Shown here one piece after another: positions 1 to 8,440 of a stretch of 64,000 nucleotides of DNA. The position numbers were made by a program, and so were the translations under genes. Under the pieces are notes generated by a model that worked only from the letters and a program-made list of their open reading frames with translations, ran no database searches and was not told where the DNA came from. Positions within the stretch are counted from its first letter, which is position 1. Each line of letters starts with the position of its first letter. The stretch spans positions 3,720,001 through 3,784,000 of the forward strand of contig NZ_OZ156465.1 of assembly GCF_964212655.1 (NCBI RefSeq). The letters are read 5' to 3'. Source of the DNA: Candidatus Thiodiazotropha sp. LNASS1 (GTDB lineage: Bacteria > Pseudomonadota > Gammaproteobacteria > Chromatiales > Chromatiaceae).

Positions 1-1
1 A

Positions 2-538
2 GGGGTAGAGGACGGTACCGAACTGGCTATCGCCCACAGTGCACCAAGCTCCCGTTTCGCCGAGAACGAGACCCTCTACCGGTTGAGTAAGGGTCACGGT
101 GGGTTGATGTGCCAGGCCTGCCACGGCAGCACCCATGCCATATTCCCCAATCCTATGCCGAACGCCAACGACAATGTGGCTTCCAATCAGCTGCAGGGCC
201 ATGCCGGCACCATCGTCGAATGCGATACCTGCCACGATCCAAGCACCTTTGAAAATGGCGGATCGTTGGAACTGACCATGAACGGTCCTCATGGCATGCA
301 TCCAGTCGGCTCCTTCCGTTGGAATAAGTCTCATAAGGAGGCACGCAACAGCGGCGGTCAGAATTGTCGTGCCTGCCATGGCGCCAATGGCGAAGGCACG
401 GTACTTTCGGCCATGTCCACCGATCGCATGCTGTTGTGTAAGGATGAGAAAGGAACGATGTGCAGCAACGATGACTACGCCCTCTTTCCCAAGGGGCATG
501 AAGTAGGCTGCGCCGACTGTCATGAGAAGAAACTCTGA
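2..538 (+). CDS. Multihaem cytochrome c, C-terminal part (5'-truncated by window)
   Basis: The reading frame is open from the first bases of the window to the stop at 536-538, so the gene begins upstream. The visible 178 residues carry four CxxCH haem-c attachment motifs: CQACH, CDTCH, CRACH and CADCH. Between them are further histidines that could be distal ligands (for example in the MHP and KGH contexts). This makes it a periplasmic or membrane-exposed multihaem electron carrier or oxidoreductase. The fragment lacks the N-terminus, so total haem number, signal peptide and any catalytic family (octahaem reductase type or other) cannot be decided. The tail ends four residues after the last haem motif. 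A hairpin without a T-tract follows at 572-596. Confidence 0.85.
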   Translation, partial: GVEDGTELAIAHSAPSSRFAENETLYRLSKGHGGLMCQACHGSTHAIFPNPMPNANDNVASNQLQGHAGTIVECDTCHDPSTFENGGSLELTMNGPHGMHPVGSFRWNKSHKEARNSGGQNCRACHGANGEGTVLSAMSTDRMLLCKDEKGTMCSNDDYALFPKGHEVGCADCHEKKL

Positions 539-886
539 TCGACAGGTCTTTGCCGGATGGTTGTTTTGGTTTGCCCATTCCATGACGGAATGGGCAGGCC
601 CCATGTTACCCCGGTACTACCGAAAGATGTATAAGCGCGACGGGTTTCGTCAGTTACATAATTTTCCCTTGACCTTCTCTTTGTGAGCATGCATGCTCAA
701 CTTCATGAACAACATCCACCAGACAAAGATGACCATTAAGCACCGCCGTCTACCCGTATGGGCAGTCGCCGTTTCATCTGCGTCCGGGAGTTTGATGCGA
801 AGTTAGCAAACACCTAAACAAGTTTTTTTTTACAAGGCCGCAGATGACATCATCTGCGGCCTTTTTCGTTATAGGAGGTAAATAAA
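539..886. other. Intergenic gap after the cytochrome gene
   Basis: No convincing gene. It holds a perfect 10-bp hairpin (572-596, loop ATGAC) shortly after the cytochrome stop, a T-run at about 822-831, and a strong intrinsic terminator (834-866) only 20 bases before the EamA start. The placement of a terminator this close to the next start, far from the upstream stop, suggests either a small untranslated transcript ending here or a leader that can be attenuated. No known riboswitch core was recognised. Confidence 0.5.
834..866 (+). terminator. Strong rho-independent terminator just upstream of the EamA gene
   Basis: A 14-bp perfect inverted repeat (834-847 pairs with 850-863, two-base apex) is followed directly by a T-tract on the + strand. 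The stem is GC-rich. It lies about 295 bases after the cytochrome stop and about 10 bases before the ribosome binding site of the next gene. Confidence 0.85.
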
Positions 887-1795
887 ATGTCCGTGCCGGC
901 CGCCTATCTTGGGATCGTGCTGATTTGGGGTACCACACCGCTTGCCATCAAGTGGAGCGGTGAGGGTGTCGGCTATCTGTTTGGCGTCACCGGCCGTATG
1001 GTGATCGGCGTCATCCTGGCGTTGTTGGTGCTGCGCATGATCGGTCAGCCTCTGGTATGGCATAAGCGTGCGCGACACACCTATCTGGCGGCGGGCCTGG
1101 GCATATTCATCGCCATGACGGCTGTCTATTGGGCATCCCAGTACATACCTTCGGGATGGATTTCAGTGGTTTTCGGATTGTCGCCGATCTTCACAGGTCT
1201 GATGGCGAGGATATGGCTGCAGGAGCCGGGGCTCGATCTGCAGCGCTTTATGGCGGTATTGATAGCGCTGGCCGGGTTGGCAACGATCTTCAGCGTGGGT
1301 GTTGAGCTCGGTGTAAGCTTTGTCATGGGGCTGAGCGGTGTAATGATCTCGGTGGTCACTCACTCTGCCAGTGCGGTATGGGTGAAGCGTATCGATGCTC
1401 AGCTGCATGGCTTGGTGGTGGCGGCCGGGGGGCTGCTGGTGGCGGTGCCTCTGTTCCTCCTGAGTTGGTTCCTGCAGGGCCAGGGTTGGCCTGTGGTTAT
1501 CGAACAGCGAGCCCTGACATCGATTGTCTATCTCGGTGTCGTCGGTTCGGTACTTGGGTTTGCCCTCTACTTTTACGTTTTGCGATATGTGGAGACAACC
1601 AAGGTTGCGCTGATAACACTCATGACACCGATAATCGCACTATTGGCCGGGAAGTGGCTGAACGCGGAGCAGGTGGAGACAAACGTATGGGTAGGCACAG
1701 CGCTGATTATGTTGGGACTGGCAGGGTTTGAATTGGGTGGTCGGTTACGTACTCAATTGCGATCGAGCAGGGCCAGCGAGAGTGTCGGCCAATAG
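887..1795 (+). CDS. EamA/RhaT-family (DMT superfamily) metabolite exporter
   Basis: 302 residues, the usual length for a ten-helix DMT transporter made of two EamA repeats of about 140 residues. The first helix carries the typical LIWGTTPLAIKW start and the C-terminal half repeats the pattern (YLGVVGSVLGFALYFYVL). Likely an inner-membrane exporter or importer of amino acids or other small metabolites; the substrate cannot be read from sequence. The ATG is preceded by a strong AGGAGG site. The gene begins right after a strong terminator, and its last 43 bases overlap the end of the oppositely oriented dctM gene, so both reading frames use the same DNA for their C-termini. Confidence 0.9.
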   Translation: MSVPAAYLGIVLIWGTTPLAIKWSGEGVGYLFGVTGRMVIGVILALLVLRMIGQPLVWHKRARHTYLAAGLGIFIAMTAVYWASQYIPSGWISVVFGLSPIFTGLMARIWLQEPGLDLQRFMAVLIALAGLATIFSVGVELGVSFVMGLSGVMISVVTHSASAVWVKRIDAQLHGLVVAAGGLLVAVPLFLLSWFLQGQGWPVVIEQRALTSIVYLGVVGSVLGFALYFYVLRYVETTKVALITLMTPIIALLAGKWLNAEQVETNVWVGTALIMLGLAGFELGGRLRTQLRSSRASESVGQ

Positions 1796-3027
1796 GTGAT
1801 AATCAATACCGCGCCAAACAGAAGGGCAAACCAGGGAAGGGTGGCGCGGTATATTTCGGCGATGGGTTTATCGAAACGATAACTGGCAATGAAGAGATTC
1901 ATGCCAACCGGTGGGGTGAAATATCCGATCTGCATGTTTGCCAGAAAGATGATTCCCAGATGGACCGGATCGATTCCGTATTCAATAGCTACAGGCAATA
2001 ATAGCGGGACCATTAACACCAATGCAGAGAAGATATCGAGCAGGGTGCCGAGTACCAGCAGAAAGAGGTTCAGCAGTATCAGGAATGTGAGCGGGTCTTT
2101 GACCCGCTCATTTAACCATTCGAAGAATTGGTTCGGAACATCCGCATCGATAAGGTAGTTGGTGGATGCCATCGAGAGTCCCAAAATGATCAGGATACCG
2201 CCCACCAGCAACATCGCCTCACGCATCACCTTGGGCAGCTGTTTGAGTGGTATCTCTCTGTGGATGAAGACCTCGACGACAAGCACGTAGACCGCGGTGA
2301 CAGCGGCGGCCTCGGAGAGCGCGAAATAACCGCTATAGATTCCGCCGAGAATAATGATCGGCAGGGGGATCTCCCAAACTGCCTCGCGTGTGGCCGCTCT
2401 TGCCTCGGTGAGGGTGAATTCGTTCAGCGGCAGGTCCCGACCTGACCAGAGCCCCCAGGCAAGGAGTATCAACAGCATCAAAAGACCTGGAAGAAGACCC
2501 GCGAGAAACATGTCGTCCACAGTGATGGAACCGCCGATCCCCAGCTGCTGGGCCACCACCGCATACAGGATCAGCGGCAGGGCCGGGGCGAACAGCAGCC
2601 CCAGACTGCCGGATGTGGTGACCAGTCCAAGACTGAAACCCTGCCGATATCCAGCCTCCCGCAGGGCGGGATAGAGCAGGGCGCCCAGCGCCACGATGGT
2701 GACACCTGAAGCGCCGGTAAACGCCGTGAACAGGGCGCATGCCACCAGGGCGACAAAGGCCATGCCTCCGGGAACCCAGCCAAGCAGCGCCTGGGTTAGT
2801 CTTACCAGGCGGTGGGGGGCGCCGCTCTCACTGAGTAGATAGCCGGCAAAGGTGAACAGCGGGATAGCCAAAAGTACCGGCATCTCTGCCAGTCGAAAGA
2901 ACTCTATGACCACAACCGACAGATCGATATCGGACCGATAGAAGCCCCACAGGGCGCTGGCGCCGACAATGGTGAAGAGTGGCGCACCAAACAACGCCAA
3001 CAGGATAAGGCCCGCTGCAATTATCAT
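1753..3027 (-). CDS. dctM: TRAP transporter large permease (DctM)
   Basis: 424 residues of almost continuous hydrophobic helices, the normal size of the 12-helix DctM subunit that carries the solute and Na+ in tripartite ATP-independent periplasmic transporters. Typical features are the Gly/Pro/Phe-rich N-terminal motif LLAIPLFTFAGYLLSESG and the C-terminal IIFLANMQIGYFTPPVGMNLF. The start overlaps the stop of the small permease gene by 4 bases, showing translational coupling. The last 43 bases overlap the convergent EamA gene. The substrate is unknown; C4-dicarboxylates, other organic acids or compatible solutes are the usual TRAP cargos. Confidence 0.95.
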   Translation of the reverse strand: MIIAAGLILLALFGAPLFTIVGASALWGFYRSDIDLSVVVIEFFRLAEMPVLLAIPLFTFAGYLLSESGAPHRLVRLTQALLGWVPGGMAFVALVACALFTAFTGASGVTIVALGALLYPALREAGYRQGFSLGLVTTSGSLGLLFAPALPLILYAVVAQQLGIGGSITVDDMFLAGLLPGLLMLLILLAWGLWSGRDLPLNEFTLTEARAATREAVWEIPLPIIILGGIYSGYFALSEAAAVTAVYVLVVEVFIHREIPLKQLPKVMREAMLLVGGILIILGLSMASTNYLIDADVPNQFFEWLNERVKDPLTFLILLNLFLLVLGTLLDIFSALVLMVPLLLPVAIEYGIDPVHLGIIFLANMQIGYFTPPVGMNLFIASYRFDKPIAEIYRATLPWFALLFGAVLIITYWPTLSLALLDRN

Positions 3028-3512
3028 TCAGCGTCCTTTTGCAGCAGTTGCAGGGGGATGTTGAACAGGAAACGAAGCGTCATGATGCCGAAGCCTATCG
3101 GTATGATGATCTCGCCCAGCCAGGCCGGCAGACTGGCGAACAGTTTGACGCCATCCAGCCATTCCATGTAGACGAAGCGTATGGCGTGCCAGGTGATGAT
3201 GCCGCAGATAAAGGCGCTGAAGAGGTTGTTGATGAGCGACACCGCAAAACGACTCCGCTTCGAAAATCTATGAGAGAAGAGATCGATTCGGATGTGACGA
3301 TCCTCCCGGGTGGCGGCGATAGCGCCCAACAGAGCAAGCCACAAAACCATGATGCGTAAAGTAGGATCGGCCCATATCAATCCACTGTCGAACAGATTGC
3401 GCAGTATGATCTGGCTGGCTGCAAGCAGAATCGTGGCGCTCAAAAGGATCGCCATCAGGCCATCTTCGAAAAGCAGTATCAATTGTTTTATGCGCTTCAC
3501 GGTGAGTAACAT
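3024..3512 (-). CDS. dctQ: TRAP transporter small permease (DctQ)
   Basis: 162 residues with four predicted membrane segments and the DctQ signature in the middle (LALLGAIAATREDRHIRIDL). DctQ pairs with DctM in the inner membrane. It lies immediately upstream of dctM with a 4-base ATGA overlap. No strong ribosome binding site is visible before the ATG, but coding sense begins at this methionine. Confidence 0.93.
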   Translation of the reverse strand: MLLTVKRIKQLILLFEDGLMAILLSATILLAASQIILRNLFDSGLIWADPTLRIMVLWLALLGAIAATREDRHIRIDLFSHRFSKRSRFAVSLINNLFSAFICGIITWHAIRFVYMEWLDGVKLFASLPAWLGEIIIPIGFGIMTLRFLFNIPLQLLQKDAE

Positions 3513-3607
3513 GGTGCTTGCTCGTCTATCGATTGGCTAGGGTTGATTTGTCCGTGAATGATTGCCCGGGTTGCATCAATCCTGTCTGAACAGTTATCCA
3601 GTCTGAG

Positions 3608-3910
3608 TTATAGAATATGAATGGCAAGCCATATGCAGTGGGGCTGATGGCTGGTGGTCAAAACCCTGTGAGCGGTATTGGCCGGTATCAGTACACTATC
3701 TCCCCGATAGAGGGTGATCTCCCGATCATCCATTTCCAGTTTTGCGCTCCCCTGTAACACGCAAACCCATTCGTCGTGGTGCTGTTGCGATACTTCAGTG
3801 ACGGTGTCAGGCGGGCTGAGTATGCGCTCAACTGTGACATTCTCGCTTTCCAATATGGTCTCGAAAGTCTCCTTTACTTCTACTGCCTTGTCGGGTTTGA
3901 AGAGATTCAT
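3608..3910 (-). CDS. Small single-domain cupin protein
   Basis: 100 residues forming one cupin barrel. Motif 1 is visible as QQHHDEWVCVLQG and motif 2 as GDSVLIPANTAHRV, giving the usual His/Glu/His metal ligands. An AAGGG site stands five bases before the ATG. It sits inside the leftward TRAP transporter cluster between the solute-binding protein and the small permease, so it may act on the transported compound or sense it; that is inference. Cupins of this size include isomerases, dioxygenase-like proteins and non-enzymatic binders, so the activity is not assigned. Confidence 0.85.
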   Translation of the reverse strand: MNLFKPDKAVEVKETFETILESENVTVERILSPPDTVTEVSQQHHDEWVCVLQGSAKLEMDDREITLYRGDSVLIPANTAHRVLTTSHQPHCIWLAIHIL

Positions 3911-4096
3911 ACAGGCCCTTGTTTATGCTTGTGGTCAGATGCCTGAAAGACAGTCCAGTTGGATCGAATCGAGCTTGTGCGTTGCAAGCTTGATTGCACT
4001 GCAAATATTGGGGGATACAGTGTGGACCATGGACTGATGTGTTCGTGCTGATTGATCTCTAAGTGTAGTTCATATTGAGCAGTATCGGAGGAGAAT

Positions 4097-5110
4097 CTAA
4101 TGGGTCAATGCGATCTGTCGGTACTGCTGAATCAGGGATTGCATCCTGTTCAACATGTGTTCGCTAAAGATACTCTCTTTACTGAGTTTTTGCAGTGTCT
4201 TACCGGCATGGGCTTCCCACGCCTGTTGTTGGACTGTACTGGGACTGATGAATTCGACCCCCTGTCTTTTCAGGGCAATCATGGCTTGTTCATTGTCGGT
4301 GCGATTTTGACGGTCAATCCTGTCGAAAGCGGATTCGAGAATCTGTTTTACTATGGATTGGTCCGATTGCCGGAGCTTGTTGAATGCATTCTCCTTCAAA
4401 ACCAGTGTGGCATAGAGATAGGCGAGCGGTACCTGTGTCAGATAACTGACCCGGGTATGCCATTGCAGTGCGATAGCCCCGATGGGAGCGCTGGCAATGG
4501 TATCGATGAGTCCGGTTTGCAGCCCGGTAAGCACATCGGTCAGGGGTAGGGGGACCGGTGATATGCCCAATTCCTGAAACATGGAGGCATTGATCTGATC
4601 ACCTTCAGGAATCCAGATTTTTAAATCCTTCATGTTTTCTGTGGATGTCACCGGTGAATTCGAGAGCAGATAGGCAAATCCTCCCTCACTCAGGCCGAAG
4701 CTGATATATCCCTGCTTCTTGATGCCTTCGATGATCTGGGGGTCCATCACCTGACGGACTGCATCGACTTCCTGAAGATTGCGGAACTGAAATGGAAGGG
4801 TATATACCTGGGCGTCTTTGTAGATACTGCTCAGGCCGCCACCGGTAATGGCTCCGCCATGCAGTTGACCGATGCGGATCTTGCGCAGGACACTGCTGTC
4901 ATTGCCCATGACACCGCCAGGATAGAAACGGATCTTGACTCTGCCGTCGGTCTGCTGCTTGATCTGTTTCGCTGCCGCCCGCATCTCTTTCATCCAGTTT
5001 GTACCATCCGGCGCCAGGGTGGCGATTTTCAAAGTGGTGCCCGCCTGGCTTATGGGATTCAACAGCAGCAGTAGCAGCAGTAGCAGCAGTGTGATGATCA
5101 AACGGAACAT
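4097..5110 (-). CDS. dctP: TRAP transporter solute-binding protein (DctP family)
   Basis: 337 residues. A signal peptide with ten consecutive leucines precedes the mature start near TTLKIATLAPDG, the usual opening of DctP proteins. The conserved region around NMKDLKIWIPEGDQ and the later PLTDVLTGLQTGLIDT match the family. It binds the substrate in the periplasm and delivers it to DctQ/DctM. An AAGGA site lies seven bases before the ATG. The leucine run is encoded by a triplet CTG/CTA tract (5060-5089). The neighbouring TatT lipoprotein suggests the TatPT type, in which a TPR-like trimer holds the solute-binding protein. Confidence 0.93.
   Translation of the reverse strand: MFRLIITLLLLLLLLLLNPISQAGTTLKIATLAPDGTNWMKEMRAAAKQIKQQTDGRVKIRFYPGGVMGNDSSVLRKIRIGQLHGGAITGGGLSSIYKDAQVYTLPFQFRNLQEVDAVRQVMDPQIIEGIKKQGYISFGLSEGGFAYLLSNSPVTSTENMKDLKIWIPEGDQINASMFQELGISPVPLPLTDVLTGLQTGLIDTIASAPIGAIALQWHTRVSYLTQVPLAYLYATLVLKENAFNKLRQSDQSIVKQILESAFDRIDRQNRTDNEQAMIALKRQGVEFISPSTVQQQAWEAHAGKTLQKLSKESIFSEHMLNRMQSLIQQYRQIALTH
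5060..5089 (-). repeat. Triplet microsatellite encoding a poly-leucine signal peptide core
   Basis: Ten successive leucine codons (mostly CTG, with CTA at two places and one TTG) lie in the hydrophobic core of the DctP signal peptide. Slippage here would add or remove leucines without a frameshift. Confidence 0.8.
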
Positions 5111-5357
5111 GGCGCATTCCTTATTACGATTTCGGCGGTGTGATCAGTGTCCATCAAATATACAGCTTTCATTACAAGGCTGTTCTTGAAAATATACAGT
5201 TTTATGTACGTTGTCAGACCGCAAATGGACGCAAAGTTTCTGAGCCTGATCTCACTTGCCCATTCTCCCTGAATTTGCGTGGGGTATCGGAGCCGACCGT
5301 GGTTAACGTGAACCGGTTCCATCCCGGTTGCAATAACGGTGAGTGTCAGAATCCGAA
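5111..5357. repeat. Gap with degenerate copy of a dispersed intergenic repeat
   Basis: Bases 5135-5154 resemble 28275-28292 (GCGGTG..ATCAGTGTCCAT), and 5219-5236 (CCGCAAATGGACGCAAAG) is an inverted relative of the same unit. The arrangement, two inverted ends about 65 bases apart between tatT and dctP, parallels the larger copies near 28.1 kb and 45.5 kb. Confidence 0.5.
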
Positions 5358-6227
5358 CTAAAAATAGTCATCTTCAAGCAGCTGTCTGGCCTGTTGTTGA
5401 GCCATGACATTACTCAGGGTAAGCCCGGGTTTTATCGGATCTGCCTCGATGATTTCGTTTAACAGTCTATCGTGAAGTGTTTTATCAAAAACCAAGCGGG
5501 CATAGTGTCGAGCAAATTCCAGTTTTACAATCAGGTCATCTCCCGCAGAGTAGTCTAAGGCCTGTTCGAAATGGTGGCGGCCGACCTCTGGTCTACCCCC
5601 CAAGGCTGGAGGAATCTGACTCTTGATCACGCCGAGATAGAGCTGAGCCCGTCCACGTTCATAGCCCGGCTCAATAGAGATTATGTGTTCCAGCATGGCC
5701 TGGGCTTTGGCGAGGTCGGCAATGGCGTTCCAGTCATCGCTATGGGCCTGAATCCAAGCCGCCCAGCTGGTGGCGTAGAGATAGAGCCCCTGCAGGTCCC
5801 CGTTGCCTGCCTCATGAATTCCCTGCTTAAACTGAGCATAGGGCCCGGTTGCCTTTTCACAGATGCCGGGTCTTGTCTGGCACAAACCGCGACCGGCGTA
5901 TTCCAAAGCCTTCCGGGTCAGGATTTTTTGCCGATTGGGGTCAGTCACCAATCCACCGGCGTAGGCACTGTAGAGTCTAGCGCCGGCATATAACAGTGAT
6001 TGATCATCGGGATCCTCTTCAATCAGTGAGTCGAGGAGAAGGAGGTAGGCGGGCGCGCCGGATCGCACTATTTCAGGGTCCGTCTGATTGAGCATTGCAT
6101 TGGAGAGATTGGCGGCCAGCCGATCCGTGGCCATGGAGACGCAGCCACTTAATATGGATAGTGAAATCACAAACAGAATCAGCAGAAAAACCCGTCGGCC
6201 AGATATACGGCACACAGGGGTTGTCAT
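5358..6227 (-). CDS. TRAP transporter accessory lipoprotein, TatT family
   Basis: 289 residues from the chosen start. The N-terminus has a hydrophobic segment ending in a lipobox (SILSGC), so it is an outer- or inner-membrane lipoprotein. The rest is helical and repeat-like, with the pattern of TatT (TRAP-T-associated TPR) proteins: LLYAGARLYSAYAG, an LEHIISIEPGYERGRAQLYLG stretch and a C-terminal DPIKPGLTLSNVMAQ. An upstream in-frame methionine at 6341 would add 38 residues before the signal peptide, which is unlikely. The gene lies upstream of dctP in the same direction. In known TatPT pairs this subunit trimerises and caps the solute-binding protein. Confidence 0.85.
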   Translation of the reverse strand: MTTPVCRISGRRVFLLILFVISLSILSGCVSMATDRLAANLSNAMLNQTDPEIVRSGAPAYLLLLDSLIEEDPDDQSLLYAGARLYSAYAGGLVTDPNRQKILTRKALEYAGRGLCQTRPGICEKATGPYAQFKQGIHEAGNGDLQGLYLYATSWAAWIQAHSDDWNAIADLAKAQAMLEHIISIEPGYERGRAQLYLGVIKSQIPPALGGRPEVGRHHFEQALDYSAGDDLIVKLEFARHYARLVFDKTLHDRLLNEIIEADPIKPGLTLSNVMAQQQARQLLEDDYF

Positions 6228-6347
6228 GCGCTGCAGGGTCAGATTAGTTGTAAATCGTCCGTACACACCGGTACCTGACTTGTGGGTAAATAGAAGCGTG
6301 GAATGTTCGACAGCCCGAGCCGGTTTGAATAAAAAGCCCAATCGGTA

Positions 6348-6710
6348 TCAGCGGTGTTTTTTGCCTACCTGCTCCATGTGGTGCAGCCAGTTATTGAACA
6401 TGACACCAATGGAACCGCTACCGGCACGGCGCCCCTTGAAGGTATGGAAACAGCTCTCATCCTCATCGGCGAAACGCGCAGCACCGATGTTCAGACACAT
6501 ATAAATGATGAAGATATCGAACAGCAGCAGGGCCATTGCGATCGGCACATGGATAACGGCATCTTTTTTCAGCCAGCTGACAATCGGTGTATGGTAGGCC
6601 AGGACAATGTAGAGGGTACCGAACAAGAGCGCTACTGCAAGCAGAGAAAAGATATCCGCCAGACGTTCATGTTTCCGGGTGTACCCTTTGAGACTTTTAC
6701 AGACTGACAT
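6348..6710 (-). CDS. Small two-helix membrane protein, unknown function
   Basis: 120 residues with two clear membrane helices (about 22-43 and 53-73) and a charged C-terminal tail with FHTFKGRR and the terminal KKHR. It stops 120 bases before the chosen tatT start, in the same direction, so the two may share a transcript. No family was recognised and no ribosome binding site is evident. The opposite strand is also open through most of this stretch, but that reading lacks protein-like composition, whereas this one gives clean transmembrane segments. Confidence 0.65.
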   Translation of the reverse strand: MSVCKSLKGYTRKHERLADIFSLLAVALLFGTLYIVLAYHTPIVSWLKKDAVIHVPIAMALLLFDIFIIYMCLNIGAARFADEDESCFHTFKGRRAGSGSIGVMFNNWLHHMEQVGKKHR

Positions 6711-7038
6711 GGGTAGAATCCAAACACGAGTTGAGTAGAGATATCGAGAGATTAACCGGCAACACGCATGATCTCAAGTCGATTTTGCAACAGATCGAGG
6801 TTTCTTTTTGAATTCAGTAACCTGGGGTGTGTATAGTGGGCTGTGTGAAGGCTGAATTCCTGTAGCGTATAGTCTGTGAAGGTTCTGGTTCCGTAGATCA
6901 GGCTTGTGGGTGTGCAGTTTAAGTCAAGGAGTTGGCTTTACGGGAATCGTTATCAGTCGTTGGATATGCCCTTACCGGTATGGGGTGACTTTTAATAAAC
7001 TTCTGATATCAAAAGCAAAAAATCGAGGGGTGTGAAGG
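6711..7038. other. Divergent intergenic region before the AGCS symporter
   Basis: 328 bases, AT-rich toward the symporter, with no gene seen on either strand. Because AGCS symporters are often controlled by glycine riboswitches, I looked for that core and did not find it. The last 15 bases include the AGGGG site used by the symporter. Confidence 0.5.
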
Positions 7039-8391
7039 GTGGAAAGTCTGATTGAATTGATTAAGGGCCTGAACAGCATAGTTTGGGGTCCATTGATGCT
7101 GGTGTTGATTCTGGGCACCGGACTGTTTCTCATGCTTGGTCTGAAGCTGATGCCTCTGGCTAAGCTTCGGTATGGCTTTCGCATGCTGTGGCAAGGCCGA
7201 GAGGGGAGGGGCGCGGGTGAAATCAGCCCGTTCAATGCCTTGATGACATCGCTCTCCGCGACCATAGGAACAGGCAATATCGCCGGCGTGGCGACCGCCA
7301 TCGCCCTGGGTGGGCCTGGTGCGTTGTTCTGGATGTGGTGTACAGCCCTGGTCGGCATGGCGACCAAATACGCCGAAGCGGTACTTGCGGTGCGGTTTCG
7401 CGAGGTGGACGAGAACGGTAACCATGTGGGCGGCCCGATGTATTACATCAAGAACGGATTGGGCGCAAAATGGGCCTGGCTTGGTGGCCTGTTTGCCATT
7501 TTCGGCGCCCTGGCCGGTTTCGGCATCGGCAACACGGTACAGGCCAATTCGGTGGCTCACGCCTTGTCAGAGAATAGCGGACTTCAGATCGCCCCCTGGG
7601 TGACCGGGTTGGTGATGGCGGTATTGGCCGCTTTGGTGCTGATCGGCGGTATCCGCCGTATCGCAGAGGTGGCGGGTAAGCTGGTGCCCTTCATGGCCAT
7701 AGCCTATCTGCTTGCCGGCGTGGTGGTATTGATGCTCAATGCCGGCGCCGTACCCGGCGCGGTGGTGGAGATTGTCAAGCAGGCGTTTACCCCAACAGCC
7801 GCCACCGGCGGATTTGCCGGCGCGGCAGTGTGGGCTGCGATTCGCTTTGGTGTGGCCCGCGGTATCTTCTCCAACGAGGCCGGCCTCGGCAGCGCCCCCA
7901 TCGCCCATGCTGCGGCAGCGACCGACAACCCGGTGAGACAGGGCACGGTGGCCATGCTCGGTACTTTCATCGATACCCTGATAGTCTGTTCCATCACCGG
8001 TCTGGCTATCATGGTGACCGATGCCTGGACCAGTGGCGAAACCGGTGCGGCGCTCTCATCGCTGGCCTTCGAGCGGGCACTCCCGGGTATCGGCGGGTAT
8101 GTAGTCTCCTTCGGGTTGGCGATATTCGCCTTTACCACAATACTTGGCTGGAGCGTATACGGTGAACGTTGTGTGGAATATCTCTTCGGCGTCCGCTCCA
8201 TCACCCCCTTTCGTGTGGTCTGGGTGGTGATGATTCCGATTGGTGCCGTTGCCCAGGACCAACTCAATTTTGTCTGGTTGATCTCGGATACCCTGAATGC
8301 CCTTATGGCGATCCCCAACCTGATAGCCCTGTTATTGTTGAGCCCGGTAGTGTTCTCTCTGACACGGGATTACTTCAGCCAGCGTGACTGA
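7039..8391 (+). CDS. Sodium:alanine/glycine symporter (AGCS family)
   Basis: 450 residues, a normal AGCS length. Family signatures are clear: the SATIGTGNIAGVATAIALGGPGA region (residues about 72-95), FGIGNTVQANSVA, and FSNEAGLGSAPIAHAAA near residue 280. The protein imports alanine, glycine or related amino acids with Na+ at the inner membrane. Translation starts at GTG with AGGGG eight bases upstream. It is followed 49 bases later by the DegS-like protease gene in the same direction. Ion and substrate specificity are inferred from the family only. Confidence 0.93.
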   Translation: MESLIELIKGLNSIVWGPLMLVLILGTGLFLMLGLKLMPLAKLRYGFRMLWQGREGRGAGEISPFNALMTSLSATIGTGNIAGVATAIALGGPGALFWMWCTALVGMATKYAEAVLAVRFREVDENGNHVGGPMYYIKNGLGAKWAWLGGLFAIFGALAGFGIGNTVQANSVAHALSENSGLQIAPWVTGLVMAVLAALVLIGGIRRIAEVAGKLVPFMAIAYLLAGVVVLMLNAGAVPGAVVEIVKQAFTPTAATGGFAGAAVWAAIRFGVARGIFSNEAGLGSAPIAHAAAATDNPVRQGTVAMLGTFIDTLIVCSITGLAIMVTDAWTSGETGAALSSLAFERALPGIGGYVVSFGLAIFAFTTILGWSVYGERCVEYLFGVRSITPFRVVWVVMIPIGAVAQDQLNFVWLISDTLNALMAIPNLIALLLLSPVVFSLTRDYFSQRD

Positions 8392-8440
8392 GTATCCTCC
8401 AGGTCTGGAGTCATGAGGAGAAGTTGAGGTATGCGGTCTC

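Noticed and set aside
6711-7038. Glycine riboswitch before the AGCS symporter
   Set aside because: No match to the conserved tandem core could be found by eye.
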